Origin: Actinomycetota bacterium
GTDB lineage: Bacteria > Actinomycetota > Actinomycetes > Mycobacteriales > Jatrophihabitantaceae
NCBI GenBank assembly: GCA_019241805.1
Contig: JAFAWL010000187.1
Span: 1 to 10,963 of the forward strand
Direction: 5' to 3'
DNA: 10,963 bases
Shown here piece after piece: positions 1 to 5,588 of the stretch (positions are counted from its first letter, which is position 1; each line of letters opens with the position of its first letter). Both the position numbers and the translations under genes were made by a program. Below the pieces are notes generated by a model. That model made no database searches, had not been told where the DNA came from, and saw nothing but the letters and a program-made list of their open reading frames with translations.

Positions 1-185
1 ATGATCGCGAAGGTGGGTGGGGCGATCACGTCGTCGTGCCCGGCCGCGCGTGCGGCGGCAGGGTCCCGATAGATCGGGTTCGGGTCGTCGACCGCGTCCG
101 CAAACTCGCGGATCTTCTCGCGGCCGACCTCGTAGGGGCGGGTGGGCGGATAGACGCGTCCGACGAACGACTCGTCCAACGGCAT
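1..185 (-). CDS. hadA: HadA-like MaoC-family (3R)-hydroxyacyl dehydratase, N-terminal part (3' truncated by window edge)
   Basis: Only the first 61 codons are visible; the gene continues past the left edge. The N-terminus reads MPLDESFVGRVYPP, followed by REKIREFADAV, DDPNPIYRD and a terminal VIAPPTFA. These are the landmarks of the FAS1-like/MaoC N-terminal hot-dog domain of HadA and related UPF0336 proteins. In mycobacteria HadA pairs with HadB as the beta-hydroxyacyl-ACP dehydratase of FAS-II; in actinobacteria without mycolic acids the exact acyl substrate is less clear. The ATG at 183-185 is preceded by AGGAG (195-199) with a 9-base spacer, which fixes the start. Context supports the call: tRNA-Thr, tRNA-Met, rpmG and hadA occur in this order in mycobacteria. 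A hadB gene would be expected just outside the window. The family is clear; the substrate is inferred. Confidence 0.85.
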   Translation of the reverse strand, partial: MPLDESFVGRVYPPTRPYEVGREKIREFADAVDDPNPIYRDPAAARAAGHDDVIAPPTFAI

Positions 186-346
186 GTCGGGCTACTCCTG
201 TCCGGCGGATGTCACGGCCGGCCCGATCACGCCGACCGTTGCGAGCCTTTCACACGAGCGCCGTCCGGCCGGTCGGCCCACCGCGAGGTGCGCGACTTTG
301 CGCGCGTTGCCCACGCTCGGGCCCTCGTCAACGCCGGCAACAGCCC

Positions 347-375
347 ACGTAACCGACGCAAAGTTCGGGCGACAA
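347..375 (-). promoter_or_regulatory. Possible hadA promoter
   Basis: On the minus strand TTGTCG (370-375) is followed after 17 bases by TTACGT (347-352). The -35 element is a fair match and the -10 element is poor. Its -35 falls inside the first 18-bp repeat, which would place the repeat array where an activator or repressor binds. This is a guess from pattern only. Confidence 0.25.
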
Positions 376-424
376 CGGACCGCTGCGAGACGACGGACCG
401 CTCCCGGACGAGGGACCGCGCGGC
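371..424. repeat. Three tandem 18-bp direct repeats upstream of hadA
   Basis: Copies begin at 371, 389 and 407, an exact 18-base period. The first 13 bases follow GACGACGGACCGC: copy 1 differs at its fourth base (A), copy 2 matches, and copy 3 differs at its sixth base (G). The last 4-5 bases of each unit vary. Neighbouring 18-base windows on either side do not match. The repeats lie 186-239 bases upstream of the hadA start, so an operator array is plausible. On the plus strand they would read as a TTDR-type peptide repeat, but in an ORF that looks like a shadow. Confidence 0.6.
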
Positions 425-488
425 TCGCGATCTGTAACGAACGGAACGAATTCGACAATATCCCCTCCACGGATCGCCGCCCAAACGC

Positions 489-521
489 CGAGGGCCCCGA
501 CCGGCGTGGTCGGGGCCCTCG
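489..521 (-). terminator. Hairpin terminator downstream of rpmG
   Basis: Arms 489-502 and 508-521 (CGAGGGCCCCGACC and its exact complement) form a perfect 14-bp GC-rich stem with a 5-base loop. It begins 15 bases past the rpmG stop in the direction of transcription. Only a short TTT follows on the minus strand, as is common for actinobacterial terminators. It would separate the tRNA-rpmG transcript from hadA, at least in part. Confidence 0.75.
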
Positions 522-535
522 AAACGATGGAATGT

Positions 536-700
536 TCAGCGCGTCTCGCGGTGCTCGGTGTGCTTGCCGCAGTTCGGACAGAACTTCTGCAGACTCAAGC
601 GATCGGGGTCATTGCGCCGATTCTTCTTGGTGATGTAGTTGCGGTGCTTGCACTCCTGACACGCCAGGGTGATCTTCGGACGGACGTCGGTGGCTGCCAC
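536..700 (-). CDS. rpmG: 50S ribosomal protein L33 (bL33), zinc-ribbon form
   Basis: A 54-residue protein of the large ribosomal subunit, the usual length for bL33. The basic stretch HRNYITKKNRRN and the LQKFCPNCGKHTEH C-terminus are typical. Four cysteines (14, 17, 41, 44) form two CxxC pairs, so this is the zinc-binding (C+) paralogue; organisms that also keep a cysteine-free copy may switch between them under zinc limitation. The GTG start at 698-700 has GAGAGG (708-713) seven bases upstream. It lies 97 bases downstream of tRNA-Met on the same strand, probably in one transcript with both tRNAs, and is followed by a perfect hairpin. It is shorter than the usual ORF cut-off but unmistakable. 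Confidence 0.96.
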   Translation of the reverse strand: MAATDVRPKITLACQECKHRNYITKKNRRNDPDRLSLQKFCPNCGKHTEHRETR

Positions 701-797
701 GGTCGTGCCTCTCGGAGAATTCGGTGCCGGATGTTTCGGTGTTGCCGTGCTGTCAACGCGCTACGGGTGGGAGGTGTTCCACGCCGGTCGGCGCCGG

Positions 798-871
798 TAG
801 CGAGGGCCGGATTTGAACCGGCGACACAGCGATTATGAGCCGCTTGCTCTGCCAGACTGAGCTACCCCGCC
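798..871 (-). tRNA. tRNA-Met (anticodon CAT)
   Basis: On the minus strand the 74-base molecule folds fully: acceptor GGCGGGG with CCTCGCT (G:U at the first and fifth pairs), D arm GCTC/GAGC, anticodon stem AGCGG/TCGCT around loop CTCATAA, and T stem GCCGG/CCGGC around TTCAAAT. The discriminator is A and the following bases are CCG, so the CCA end is not encoded and must be added. The first acceptor pair is possible, so it reads as an elongator rather than an initiator tRNA, and it sits where mycobacteria have tRNA-Met beside rpmG. A CAT anticodon could also mark a tRNA-Ile decoding AUA. Confidence 0.93.
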
Positions 872-911
872 CTGGTCGATCGTCGATCAGGACGAATCGC
901 CGATCGGGCAG

Positions 912-984
912 AGCCCCCTTACGGAATCGAACCGTAGACCTTCTCCTTACCATGGAGACGCTCTGCCGACTGAGCTAAGGGGGC
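912..984 (-). tRNA. tRNA-Thr (anticodon GGT)
   Basis: A complete 73-base cloverleaf on the minus strand: acceptor GCCCCCT/AGGGGGC (perfect), D arm GCTC/GAGC, anticodon stem TCTCC/GGAGA around loop ATGGTAA with anticodon GGT, and T stem TACGG/CCGTA. The discriminator is T and the next bases are CTG, so CCA is not encoded. It is the first gene of the leftward tRNA-Thr, tRNA-Met, rpmG cluster, 40 bases ahead of tRNA-Met. Confidence 0.95.
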
Positions 985-1045
985 CTTTTCGTGGGCTGGC
1001 GCTGACGCCGGGCGAATTGGCCGCCGGCGGTCACGCCGACCCACG

Positions 1046-1051
1046 AGCTTA
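1046..1051 (-). promoter_or_regulatory. Candidate -10 box for the tRNA-Thr/tRNA-Met/rpmG transcript
   Basis: TAAGCT on the minus strand matches the TAnnnT core of actinobacterial sigma-A promoters and lies about 60 bases ahead of tRNA-Thr. No good -35 is seen at 17-18 bases (CGAAAT is the nearest AT-rich hexamer). No other minus-strand candidate in 985-1121 looks better. Confidence 0.4.
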
Positions 1052-1121
1052 CACGACCTCCAGGCTCGATTTCGCCAGAGATCGGCCCGCGAGCGCGGCC
1101 CGAAGTGTGCTGTAGCCGACC

Positions 1122-1150
1122 TTGGCAACACCTCTTCGCCGTACGAGACT
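1122..1150 (+). promoter_or_regulatory. Candidate sdhCAB promoter
   Basis: TTGGCA (1122-1127), five of six bases of the -35 consensus, is followed after 17 bases by GAGACT (1145-1150), which keeps A2 and T6 of the -10 consensus. Transcription would start near 1157, just in front of the palindrome at 1164-1181, leaving a leader of about 150 bases. A second TTGACC at 1191-1196 has no fitting -10. Confidence 0.35.
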
Positions 1151-1163
1151 CAGTGCGGAGTTT

Positions 1164-1181
1164 GGCCGGTGTTCACCGGCC
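1164..1181. promoter_or_regulatory. 18-base palindrome upstream of sdhC, possible operator or leader hairpin
   Basis: GGCCGGTG-TT-CACCGGCC has perfect 8-bp arms around a 2-base centre. Outside it, GGAG (1157-1160) can pair with CTCC (1184-1187), giving an extended stem with a small internal loop. It lies between the candidate promoter and the sdh genes. The symmetry suits a dimeric repressor; a very tight 2-base loop makes an RNA hairpin less natural unless the central pairs open. Confidence 0.45.
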
Positions 1182-1224
1182 GGCTCCCCGTTGACCGGAT
1201 ATCCCGGCGATCGGCACCCCGACA

Positions 1225-1246
1225 CAGGAGTTGGGCAGGAGTTGGG
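1225..1246 (+). repeat. Perfect 11-bp tandem repeat carrying two Shine-Dalgarno copies
   Basis: CAGGAGTTGGG occurs twice back to back (1225-1235, 1236-1246) with no mismatch. Each unit contains AGGAG. The second copy sits six bases ahead of the ATG at 1248, an ideal ribosome binding distance. The 11-bp period is also close to one helical turn, so a protein-binding site is the alternative reading. Confidence 0.55.
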
Positions 1247-1247
1247 T

Positions 1248-1310
1248 ATGGCGCAATCGGCAACACTGGCCCACGACGTCGTGGCCGCAACGACGGAGGT
1301 CGGCCGGTGA
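1248..1310 (+). CDS. Possible 20-residue leader peptide coupled to sdhC
   Basis: An ATG with AGGAG (1237-1241) six bases upstream opens a 20-codon frame, MAQSATLAHD to its end TTEVGR. Its TGA (1308-1310) overlaps the sdhC GTG (1307-1309) as GTGA, the usual geometry for translational coupling. About four in five third positions are G or C, fitting a coding frame but not proving one in such GC-rich DNA. The peptide has no signal sequence, no membrane segment and no run of a single amino acid that would suggest classical attenuation. It could be a regulatory leader or chance; I recognise no family. Confidence 0.4.
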   Translation: MAQSATLAHDVVAATTEVGR

Positions 1311-2104
1311 CCGGCGTTCAGACACCGGGACGCGCCCGGATCGCCGCCCGCACGTTACGAACGGATCGCTGGTGGCAGGCACCAGTGATCACGGTCAGCC
1401 TCCTGTCGATCTGGGTGATCTACGCCTTGATCCGAACGGCGAGCCAGCGGGCCTACTTCGTCCAGCAGTACCACTACCTGTCGCCGTTCAGCTCGCCCTG
1501 CGTCACGGCGTCGTGCCCGAAGGACGCGCGCGACTTCGGCACCTGGTTCGGCCACTTCCCGCCGTTCCTGCCGCTGGCGCTGATCGTGCTGCCGTTCCTT
1601 CTCGGGTTCCGGTTGACCTGCTACTACTACCGGCGCGCGTACTACCGCTCGTTCTGGCAGTCGCCGCCGGCCTGCGCCGTCGCCGAGCCGCACGCGAAGT
1701 ACTCGGGCGAGACCCGCTTTCCGCTGATCTTCCAGAACGCCCACCGCTACTTCTTCTACGTCGCGGTACTGATCTCGCTGGTCAACACATATGACGCGAT
1801 CCGCGCCTTCACCGGCAAGGACGGCGATCCCGGCCTCGGCCTGGGCACGATCATCATGGTCGCCAACGTGGTCCTGCTGTGGGCCTACACCGTCTCGTGC
1901 CACTCCTGCCGGCATATCACCGGCGGCCGCTTGCGGCACTTCTCCGCGCACCCGCTGCGATACCGCGCCTGGACGTTCGTCTCGAAGTTGAACGCCAAGC
2001 ACATGCAGCTCGCCTGGACGACGCTGGCCACCCTGATGTTGACCGACGGATACATCGCCCTCGTGGCGTCGGGTGCGTTCAGCGACCCGCGAATCGTGAA
2101 CTGA
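1307..2104 (+). CDS. sdhC: Succinate dehydrogenase membrane anchor subunit, Sdh1 type
   Basis: This 265-residue integral membrane subunit passes electrons from succinate oxidation to menaquinone. Five hydrophobic segments lie at about 26-43, 87-104, 144-162, 180-198 and 232-254. Family landmarks are FRLTCYYYRRAYYRSFW (101-117), CAVAEPH (123-129), GETRFP (134-139), HRYFFY (146-151) and CHSCRHITGGRLRHF (198-212). It matches the single long anchor of the mycobacterial Sdh1 enzyme, which in the published M. smegmatis structure, as I recall, holds a membrane-embedded Rieske-type [2Fe-2S] cluster rather than heme. The GTG at 1307 has GGAGGT (1295-1300) six bases upstream and gives the family length; the longer frame from 1169 does not look coding. 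It leads sdhCAB, ten bases before sdhA, and no sdhD exists here. Confidence 0.93.
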   Translation: MTGVQTPGRARIAARTLRTDRWWQAPVITVSLLSIWVIYALIRTASQRAYFVQQYHYLSPFSSPCVTASCPKDARDFGTWFGHFPPFLPLALIVLPFLLGFRLTCYYYRRAYYRSFWQSPPACAVAEPHAKYSGETRFPLIFQNAHRYFFYVAVLISLVNTYDAIRAFTGKDGDPGLGLGTIIMVANVVLLWAYTVSCHSCRHITGGRLRHFSAHPLRYRAWTFVSKLNAKHMQLAWTTLATLMLTDGYIALVASGAFSDPRIVN

Positions 2105-2114
2105 GGCAGACGTA

Positions 2115-4025
2115 GTGACCGAGACCGAGAAGCACAACTACGACGTCATCGTCATCGGCGCCGGCGGCGCCGGACTGCGGGCCGCTATCGCCGCCCGCGA
2201 GGCCGGTATGCGGGTGGCCGTCATCTGCAAGTCGTTGTTCGGCAAGGCGCACACCGTCATGGCCGAGGGCGGAATCGCCGCGTCGATGGGCAACGTCAAC
2301 AGCAACGACAACTGGCAGGTTCACTTCCGCGACACGATGCGCGGCGGCAAGTTCCTGAACAACTGGCGGATGGCCGAACTGCACGCCAAGGAGGCTCCGC
2401 AACGGGTTTGGGAGCTGGAGACCTACGGCGCCCTGTTCGACCGGACGGTCGACGGGAAGATCAGCCAGCGCAACTTCGGTGGCCACGAATACCCGCGCCT
2501 GGCCCACGTCGGCGACCGCACCGGACTGGAGCTCATCCGCACGCTGCAGCAAAAGATCGTTTCGCTGCAGCAGGACGACGGACAGGGCGGCCCGGCCTCG
2601 GACGGCAAGCTCAAGGTCTTCGCCGAGTGCACCATCACCGAGCTGCTCAAGGACGACGGCGGCCGTATCAGCGGCGCCTTCGGCTACTGGCGTGAGTCGG
2701 GCCGGTTCGTGCTCTTCCGCGCACCGGCCGTGATCCTGGCCACCGGCGGCATAGGAAAGTCGTTCAAGGTCACCTCCAATTCGTGGGAGTACACCGGCGA
2801 CGGTCACGCGCTGGCGCTGCGCGCGGGTTCCACCCTGCTGAACATGGAGTTCGTCCAGTTCCACCCGACCGGCATGGTCTGGCCACCCTCGGTGAAGGGC
2901 ATTTTGGTCACCGAGTCGGTGCGCGGCGACGGCGGAGTGCTGCGCAACTCCGACGGCAAGCGGTTCATGTTCAATTACGTCCCCTCGGTCTTTCGCGGCC
3001 AGTACGCCGAGACCGAGGAGGAGGGCGACCGCTGGTACACCGACCCTGACCACAACAAGCGGCCGCCGGAGCTGCTGCCCCGTGACGAGGTCGCCCGGGC
3101 GATCAACTCCGAGGTGAAGGCCGGCCGCGGGTCACCGCACGGCGGTGTGTTCCTCGACATCGCCTCGCGTCGCAGCGCGGAAGAGATCCTGCGGCGACTG
3201 CCTTCGATGCACCACCAGTTCAAGGAACTGGCCGACGTCGACATCACCAGCGAGCCGATGGAGGTCGGTCCGACCTGCCACTACGTCATGGGCGGGGTCG
3301 AGGTCGACCCCGACACCGCGGCCGCGGCCCGGGTGCCGGGTCTGTTCGCCGCCGGCGAGGTGGCCGGCGGTATGCACGGTTCGAACCGGCTGGGTGGCAA
3401 CTCGTTGTCCGACCTGCTGGTCTTCGGACGGCGGGCCGGCGTGGGCGCGGCGGAGTACGTCAGCGCGCTGGGCGGTGAGTACCCGGCCGTCACCGACGCG
3501 CAGATCGACGAGGCGGCCAAGTCGGCGCTGGCGCCCTTCGACGCCGCCGGGGTCGACGCCAGCGAGAACCCGTACACCCTGCATCAGGAACTGCAACAGT
3601 CGATGAACGACCTGGTCGGCATCATCCGTAAGGCCGACGAGATGGAGCAGGCGCTTAAAACCCTGGACGATCTCAAGGCGCGGGCCCAGCACGTCGCGGT
3701 CGAGGGTCACCGTCAGTTCAACCCAGGCTGGCACCTGGCGCTGGACCTGCGCAACATGCTCGCCGTCAGCGAGTGCGTGGCGCGCGCCGCGCTGATTCGC
3801 GAGGAGTCGCGTGGCGGTCACACCCGCGACGACTTCCCGGAGATGAGTTCGCAGTGGCGCCAGGTCAACCTGATCTGCTCGCTGCAACCCAGCGGATCCG
3901 TCGACGTCGTGCAGCAACCGATGGTCTCCATGCGGGAGGATCTGATCGGCTTGTTCGAGACGGACGAACTGTCGAAGTACCTGACCAACGAGGAGCTCGC
4001 GCAGCTTCCGAGCAAGGAGGCCTGA
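2115..4025 (+). CDS. sdhA: Succinate dehydrogenase flavoprotein subunit
   Basis: The 636-residue catalytic subunit oxidises succinate to fumarate on a covalently bound FAD, at the cytoplasmic face of the membrane. It shows the dinucleotide-binding GAGGAG (15-20) after VIVI, His46 in AHTVMAEGGI as the expected FAD attachment residue, HPTG (250-253), the catalytic arginine Arg270 in ESVRGDGG, His389 in PTCHYVMGG, and Arg425 in SNRLGGNSLSDLL. The C-terminal helical domain and tail are present, so the enzyme should be active. Length fits the Sdh1A group (about 640) rather than the shorter SdhA of sdhCDAB operons. The GTG start at 2115 has only a weak GAGG upstream, so coupling to sdhC is likely. 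It ends one base before sdhB. A fumarate reductase role in reverse cannot be excluded. Confidence 0.97.
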   Translation: MTETEKHNYDVIVIGAGGAGLRAAIAAREAGMRVAVICKSLFGKAHTVMAEGGIAASMGNVNSNDNWQVHFRDTMRGGKFLNNWRMAELHAKEAPQRVWELETYGALFDRTVDGKISQRNFGGHEYPRLAHVGDRTGLELIRTLQQKIVSLQQDDGQGGPASDGKLKVFAECTITELLKDDGGRISGAFGYWRESGRFVLFRAPAVILATGGIGKSFKVTSNSWEYTGDGHALALRAGSTLLNMEFVQFHPTGMVWPPSVKGILVTESVRGDGGVLRNSDGKRFMFNYVPSVFRGQYAETEEEGDRWYTDPDHNKRPPELLPRDEVARAINSEVKAGRGSPHGGVFLDIASRRSAEEILRRLPSMHHQFKELADVDITSEPMEVGPTCHYVMGGVEVDPDTAAAARVPGLFAAGEVAGGMHGSNRLGGNSLSDLLVFGRRAGVGAAEYVSALGGEYPAVTDAQIDEAAKSALAPFDAAGVDASENPYTLHQELQQSMNDLVGIIRKADEMEQALKTLDDLKARAQHVAVEGHRQFNPGWHLALDLRNMLAVSECVARAALIREESRGGHTRDDFPEMSSQWRQVNLICSLQPSGSVDVVQQPMVSMREDLIGLFETDELSKYLTNEELAQLPSKEA

Positions 4026-4026
4026 C

Positions 4027-4782
4027 GTGAGCTACACGGCCCACTTCCGCGTGTGGCGCGGTGACGCCGAGGGCGGCGACCTTGGCGACTTCCAGGTGGA
4101 GGTGAACGAGGGCGAGGTCGTCCTCGACATCATCCACCGCCTTCAGGCGACCCAGGCCGGCGATCTGGCCGTGCGCTGGAACTGCAAGGCCGGCAAGTGC
4201 GGCTCATGCAGCGCCGAGATCAACGGCCGGCCGCGGCTGATGTGCATGACGCGCATGTCGACCTTCGCCGAGGACGAGACGGTCACGGTTACGCCGATGC
4301 GCGCGTTCCCGGTGATCAAGGACCTCGTCACCGACGTCTCGTTCAACTACGAGAAAGCGCGTCAGGTGCCCGCGTTCGCCCCGCCCAAGAACCTGCAGCC
4401 GGGCGAGTACCGGATGGCCCAGGTAGACGTCGAGCGCTCGCAGGAGTTCCGCAAGTGCATCGAGTGCTACCTGTGCCAGGACACCTGCCACGTCGTGCGC
4501 GACCACGAGGAGAACAAGAAGGCCTTCGCCGGCCCGCGTTTCCTCATGCGCATTGCCGAACTCGACATGCACCCGCTGGACGCCAAGGACCGGCAGCACG
4601 CCGCCCAGGAGGAGTTCGGTCTGGGCTTCTGCAACATCACCAAGTGCTGCACCGAGGTCTGCCCGGAGCACATCAAGATCACCGACAACGCGTTGATCCC
4701 GATGAAGGAGCGCGTCGTCGACCGCAAGTACGACCCGCTCGTGTGGCTGGGCAGCAAGATCGGTCGCCGCCCGGAGCGCTGA
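4027..4782 (+). CDS. sdhB: Succinate dehydrogenase iron-sulfur subunit
   Basis: This 251-residue protein carries electrons from SdhA to SdhC. The N-terminal ferredoxin domain has all four [2Fe-2S] ligands: Cys53, Cys58 and Cys61 in CKAGKCGSC, and Cys73. The C-terminal domain has CIECYLCQDTC (Cys144, 147, 150, 154) and CNITKCCTEVCP (Cys202, 208, 212). By analogy with E. coli SdhB, the [4Fe-4S] cluster uses 144, 147, 150 and 212, and the [3Fe-4S] cluster uses 154, 202 and 208, all intact. The GTG start has a strong AAGGAGG (4014-4020) six bases upstream, inside the end of sdhA. A bidirectional hairpin follows 36 bases after the stop, closing the operon. Confidence 0.97.
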   Translation: MSYTAHFRVWRGDAEGGDLGDFQVEVNEGEVVLDIIHRLQATQAGDLAVRWNCKAGKCGSCSAEINGRPRLMCMTRMSTFAEDETVTVTPMRAFPVIKDLVTDVSFNYEKARQVPAFAPPKNLQPGEYRMAQVDVERSQEFRKCIECYLCQDTCHVVRDHEENKKAFAGPRFLMRIAELDMHPLDAKDRQHAAQEEFGLGFCNITKCCTEVCPEHIKITDNALIPMKERVVDRKYDPLVWLGSKIGRRPER

Positions 4783-4818
4783 ACGGCCGATCGGGACAAG
4801 ATCTGACGGGCAGCAAGA

Positions 4819-4856
4819 AGCCCAGGTGGTCGCACGGGGGGACGACCACCTGGGCT
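4819..4856. terminator. Bidirectional hairpin terminator between sdhB and ubiX
   Basis: Arms 4819-4832 (AGCCCAGGTGGTCG) and 4843-4856 are exact complements: a 14-bp stem with a 10-base G-rich loop. It lies between two converging operons, 36 bases after sdhB and 88 bases after the ubiX stop. No T run follows on the plus strand; TCTTG follows on the minus strand. It is a good candidate for terminating both. Confidence 0.75.
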
Positions 4857-4944
4857 GGGAATAAGTATGCACCGGGGGTAGTCGCAGCGCAACACTTGGT
4901 GATCCGCCGCGCGACGATCGAACAATTCAATCCACGCGTCCGAC

Positions 4945-5532
4945 CTAGTCGGCGCTGTCCCCCCACCGGCGGTACGTGTGGTGCGGCAGACCGAACTGGT
5001 CGAGCACCTTGCCCACCAGGTGCGCGAGCAGATCGTCGATCGTCTGCGGACGGTGATAGAAGGCCAGCACCGGCGGCAGGATCGTCGCCCCGGCGAGCGT
5101 CGCCGTCTCCATGTTGCGGATGTGGATGAGGTTGAGCGGAGTCTCCCTCGTCGCCAACACCAGCGGCCGGCGCTCCTTCAGGGTGACGTCGGCGGCCCGG
5201 GTGAGCAGATCCTGGGAGTTCCCGGTGGCGATCGCCGCGAGCGTGCGCATCGAGCAGGGCACCACGGCCATGCCCATCGTGCCGAAGGAACCCGACGAGA
5301 TCGCGGCCCCGAGATCGCCCGGCTCGTACCAGACGTCGACGAGCGGCCGGAGATCGTCCGGCAGCAGCCCCGCCTCGAGCTTCAAGCTCTGGCGGGCGCC
5401 CAGGCTCAGCACGAAGTGCGTCTCGACCAGGTGCAGTCGGTGCAACGTGCGCAACAGGGCGACGCCCAACTGGGGCGCGCTGGAACCGGTCATCCCGACA
5501 ACCAGGCGGGGACGCCCGGACGGGGCGCTCAC
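4945..5532 (-). CDS. ubiX: Flavin prenyltransferase, UbiX/Pad1 family
   Basis: UbiX joins a dimethylallyl group to FMN, making the prenylated FMN cofactor of UbiD-type decarboxylases. The protein shows the Rossmann-like start RLVVGMTGSS, then VVPCSMRTLAAIATG (90-104), LLTRAADVTLKERRPLVL, TRETPLNLIH, and LPPVLAFYHRPQTIDDL. Against P. aeruginosa UbiX numbering (from memory, offset about 10), Arg112, Lys119, Arg129, Glu130 and Tyr159 match active-site residues; the position of Arg185 is lysine. I chose the GTG at 5530-5532 (195 residues, family length). The GTG at 5560-5562 would add ten residues whose codons are poorer in third-position GC; neither has a clear ribosome site. It is the last gene of gpgS-folP2-ubiX. 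No ubiD lies in the window. Confidence 0.9.
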   Translation of the reverse strand: MSAPSGRPRLVVGMTGSSAPQLGVALLRTLHRLHLVETHFVLSLGARQSLKLEAGLLPDDLRPLVDVWYEPGDLGAAISSGSFGTMGMAVVPCSMRTLAAIATGNSQDLLTRAADVTLKERRPLVLATRETPLNLIHIRNMETATLAGATILPPVLAFYHRPQTIDDLLAHLVGKVLDQFGLPHHTYRRWGDSAD

Positions 5533-5588
5533 GTCACGGCTCGATTCGGGTACACCGCTCACCGTAGCGCGGGCGCCGGACGGGCGAC

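Larger units (their letters stand above)
186..488 (-). other. Long non-coding leader/promoter region of hadA
   Basis: About 300 bases between the rpmG hairpin and the hadA start hold no convincing gene. ORFs crossing it on the plus strand run antisense to hadA, lack ribosome sites and have no recognisable product. The region contains three 18-bp direct repeats (371-424), a weak promoter-like pair overlapping them, an AACGAA-cgg-AACGAA direct repeat at 436-450, and the hadA ribosome binding site. It probably carries the hadA promoter and its control sites. Confidence 0.5.

Noticed and set aside
36..633. Plus-strand ORFs of 111-149 residues across the hadA/rpmG region
   Set aside because: They run antisense to hadA or through the hairpin and rpmG, are rich in Arg/Pro/Thr as expected for shadow frames, and match no family.
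506..838. 110-residue plus-strand ORF over rpmG and tRNA-Met
   Set aside because: It is antisense to a clear L33 gene and reads into a tRNA; its C-terminus is only the tRNA complement.
1169..1306. N-terminal extension of sdhC
   Set aside because: The added 46 residues are Arg/Gly-rich, not hydrophobic or conserved, and the GTG at 1307 has a perfect ribosome site and gives the family length.
1355..3053. Long minus-strand ORFs opposite sdhC and sdhA
   Set aside because: They are antisense shadows of strongly recognised genes, a common result of high third-position GC.
4197..5129. 310-residue plus-strand ORF over sdhB and the terminator
   Set aside because: It is out of frame with SdhB, crosses a perfect hairpin and the ubiX end, and has a low-complexity Arg/Pro/Ala composition.
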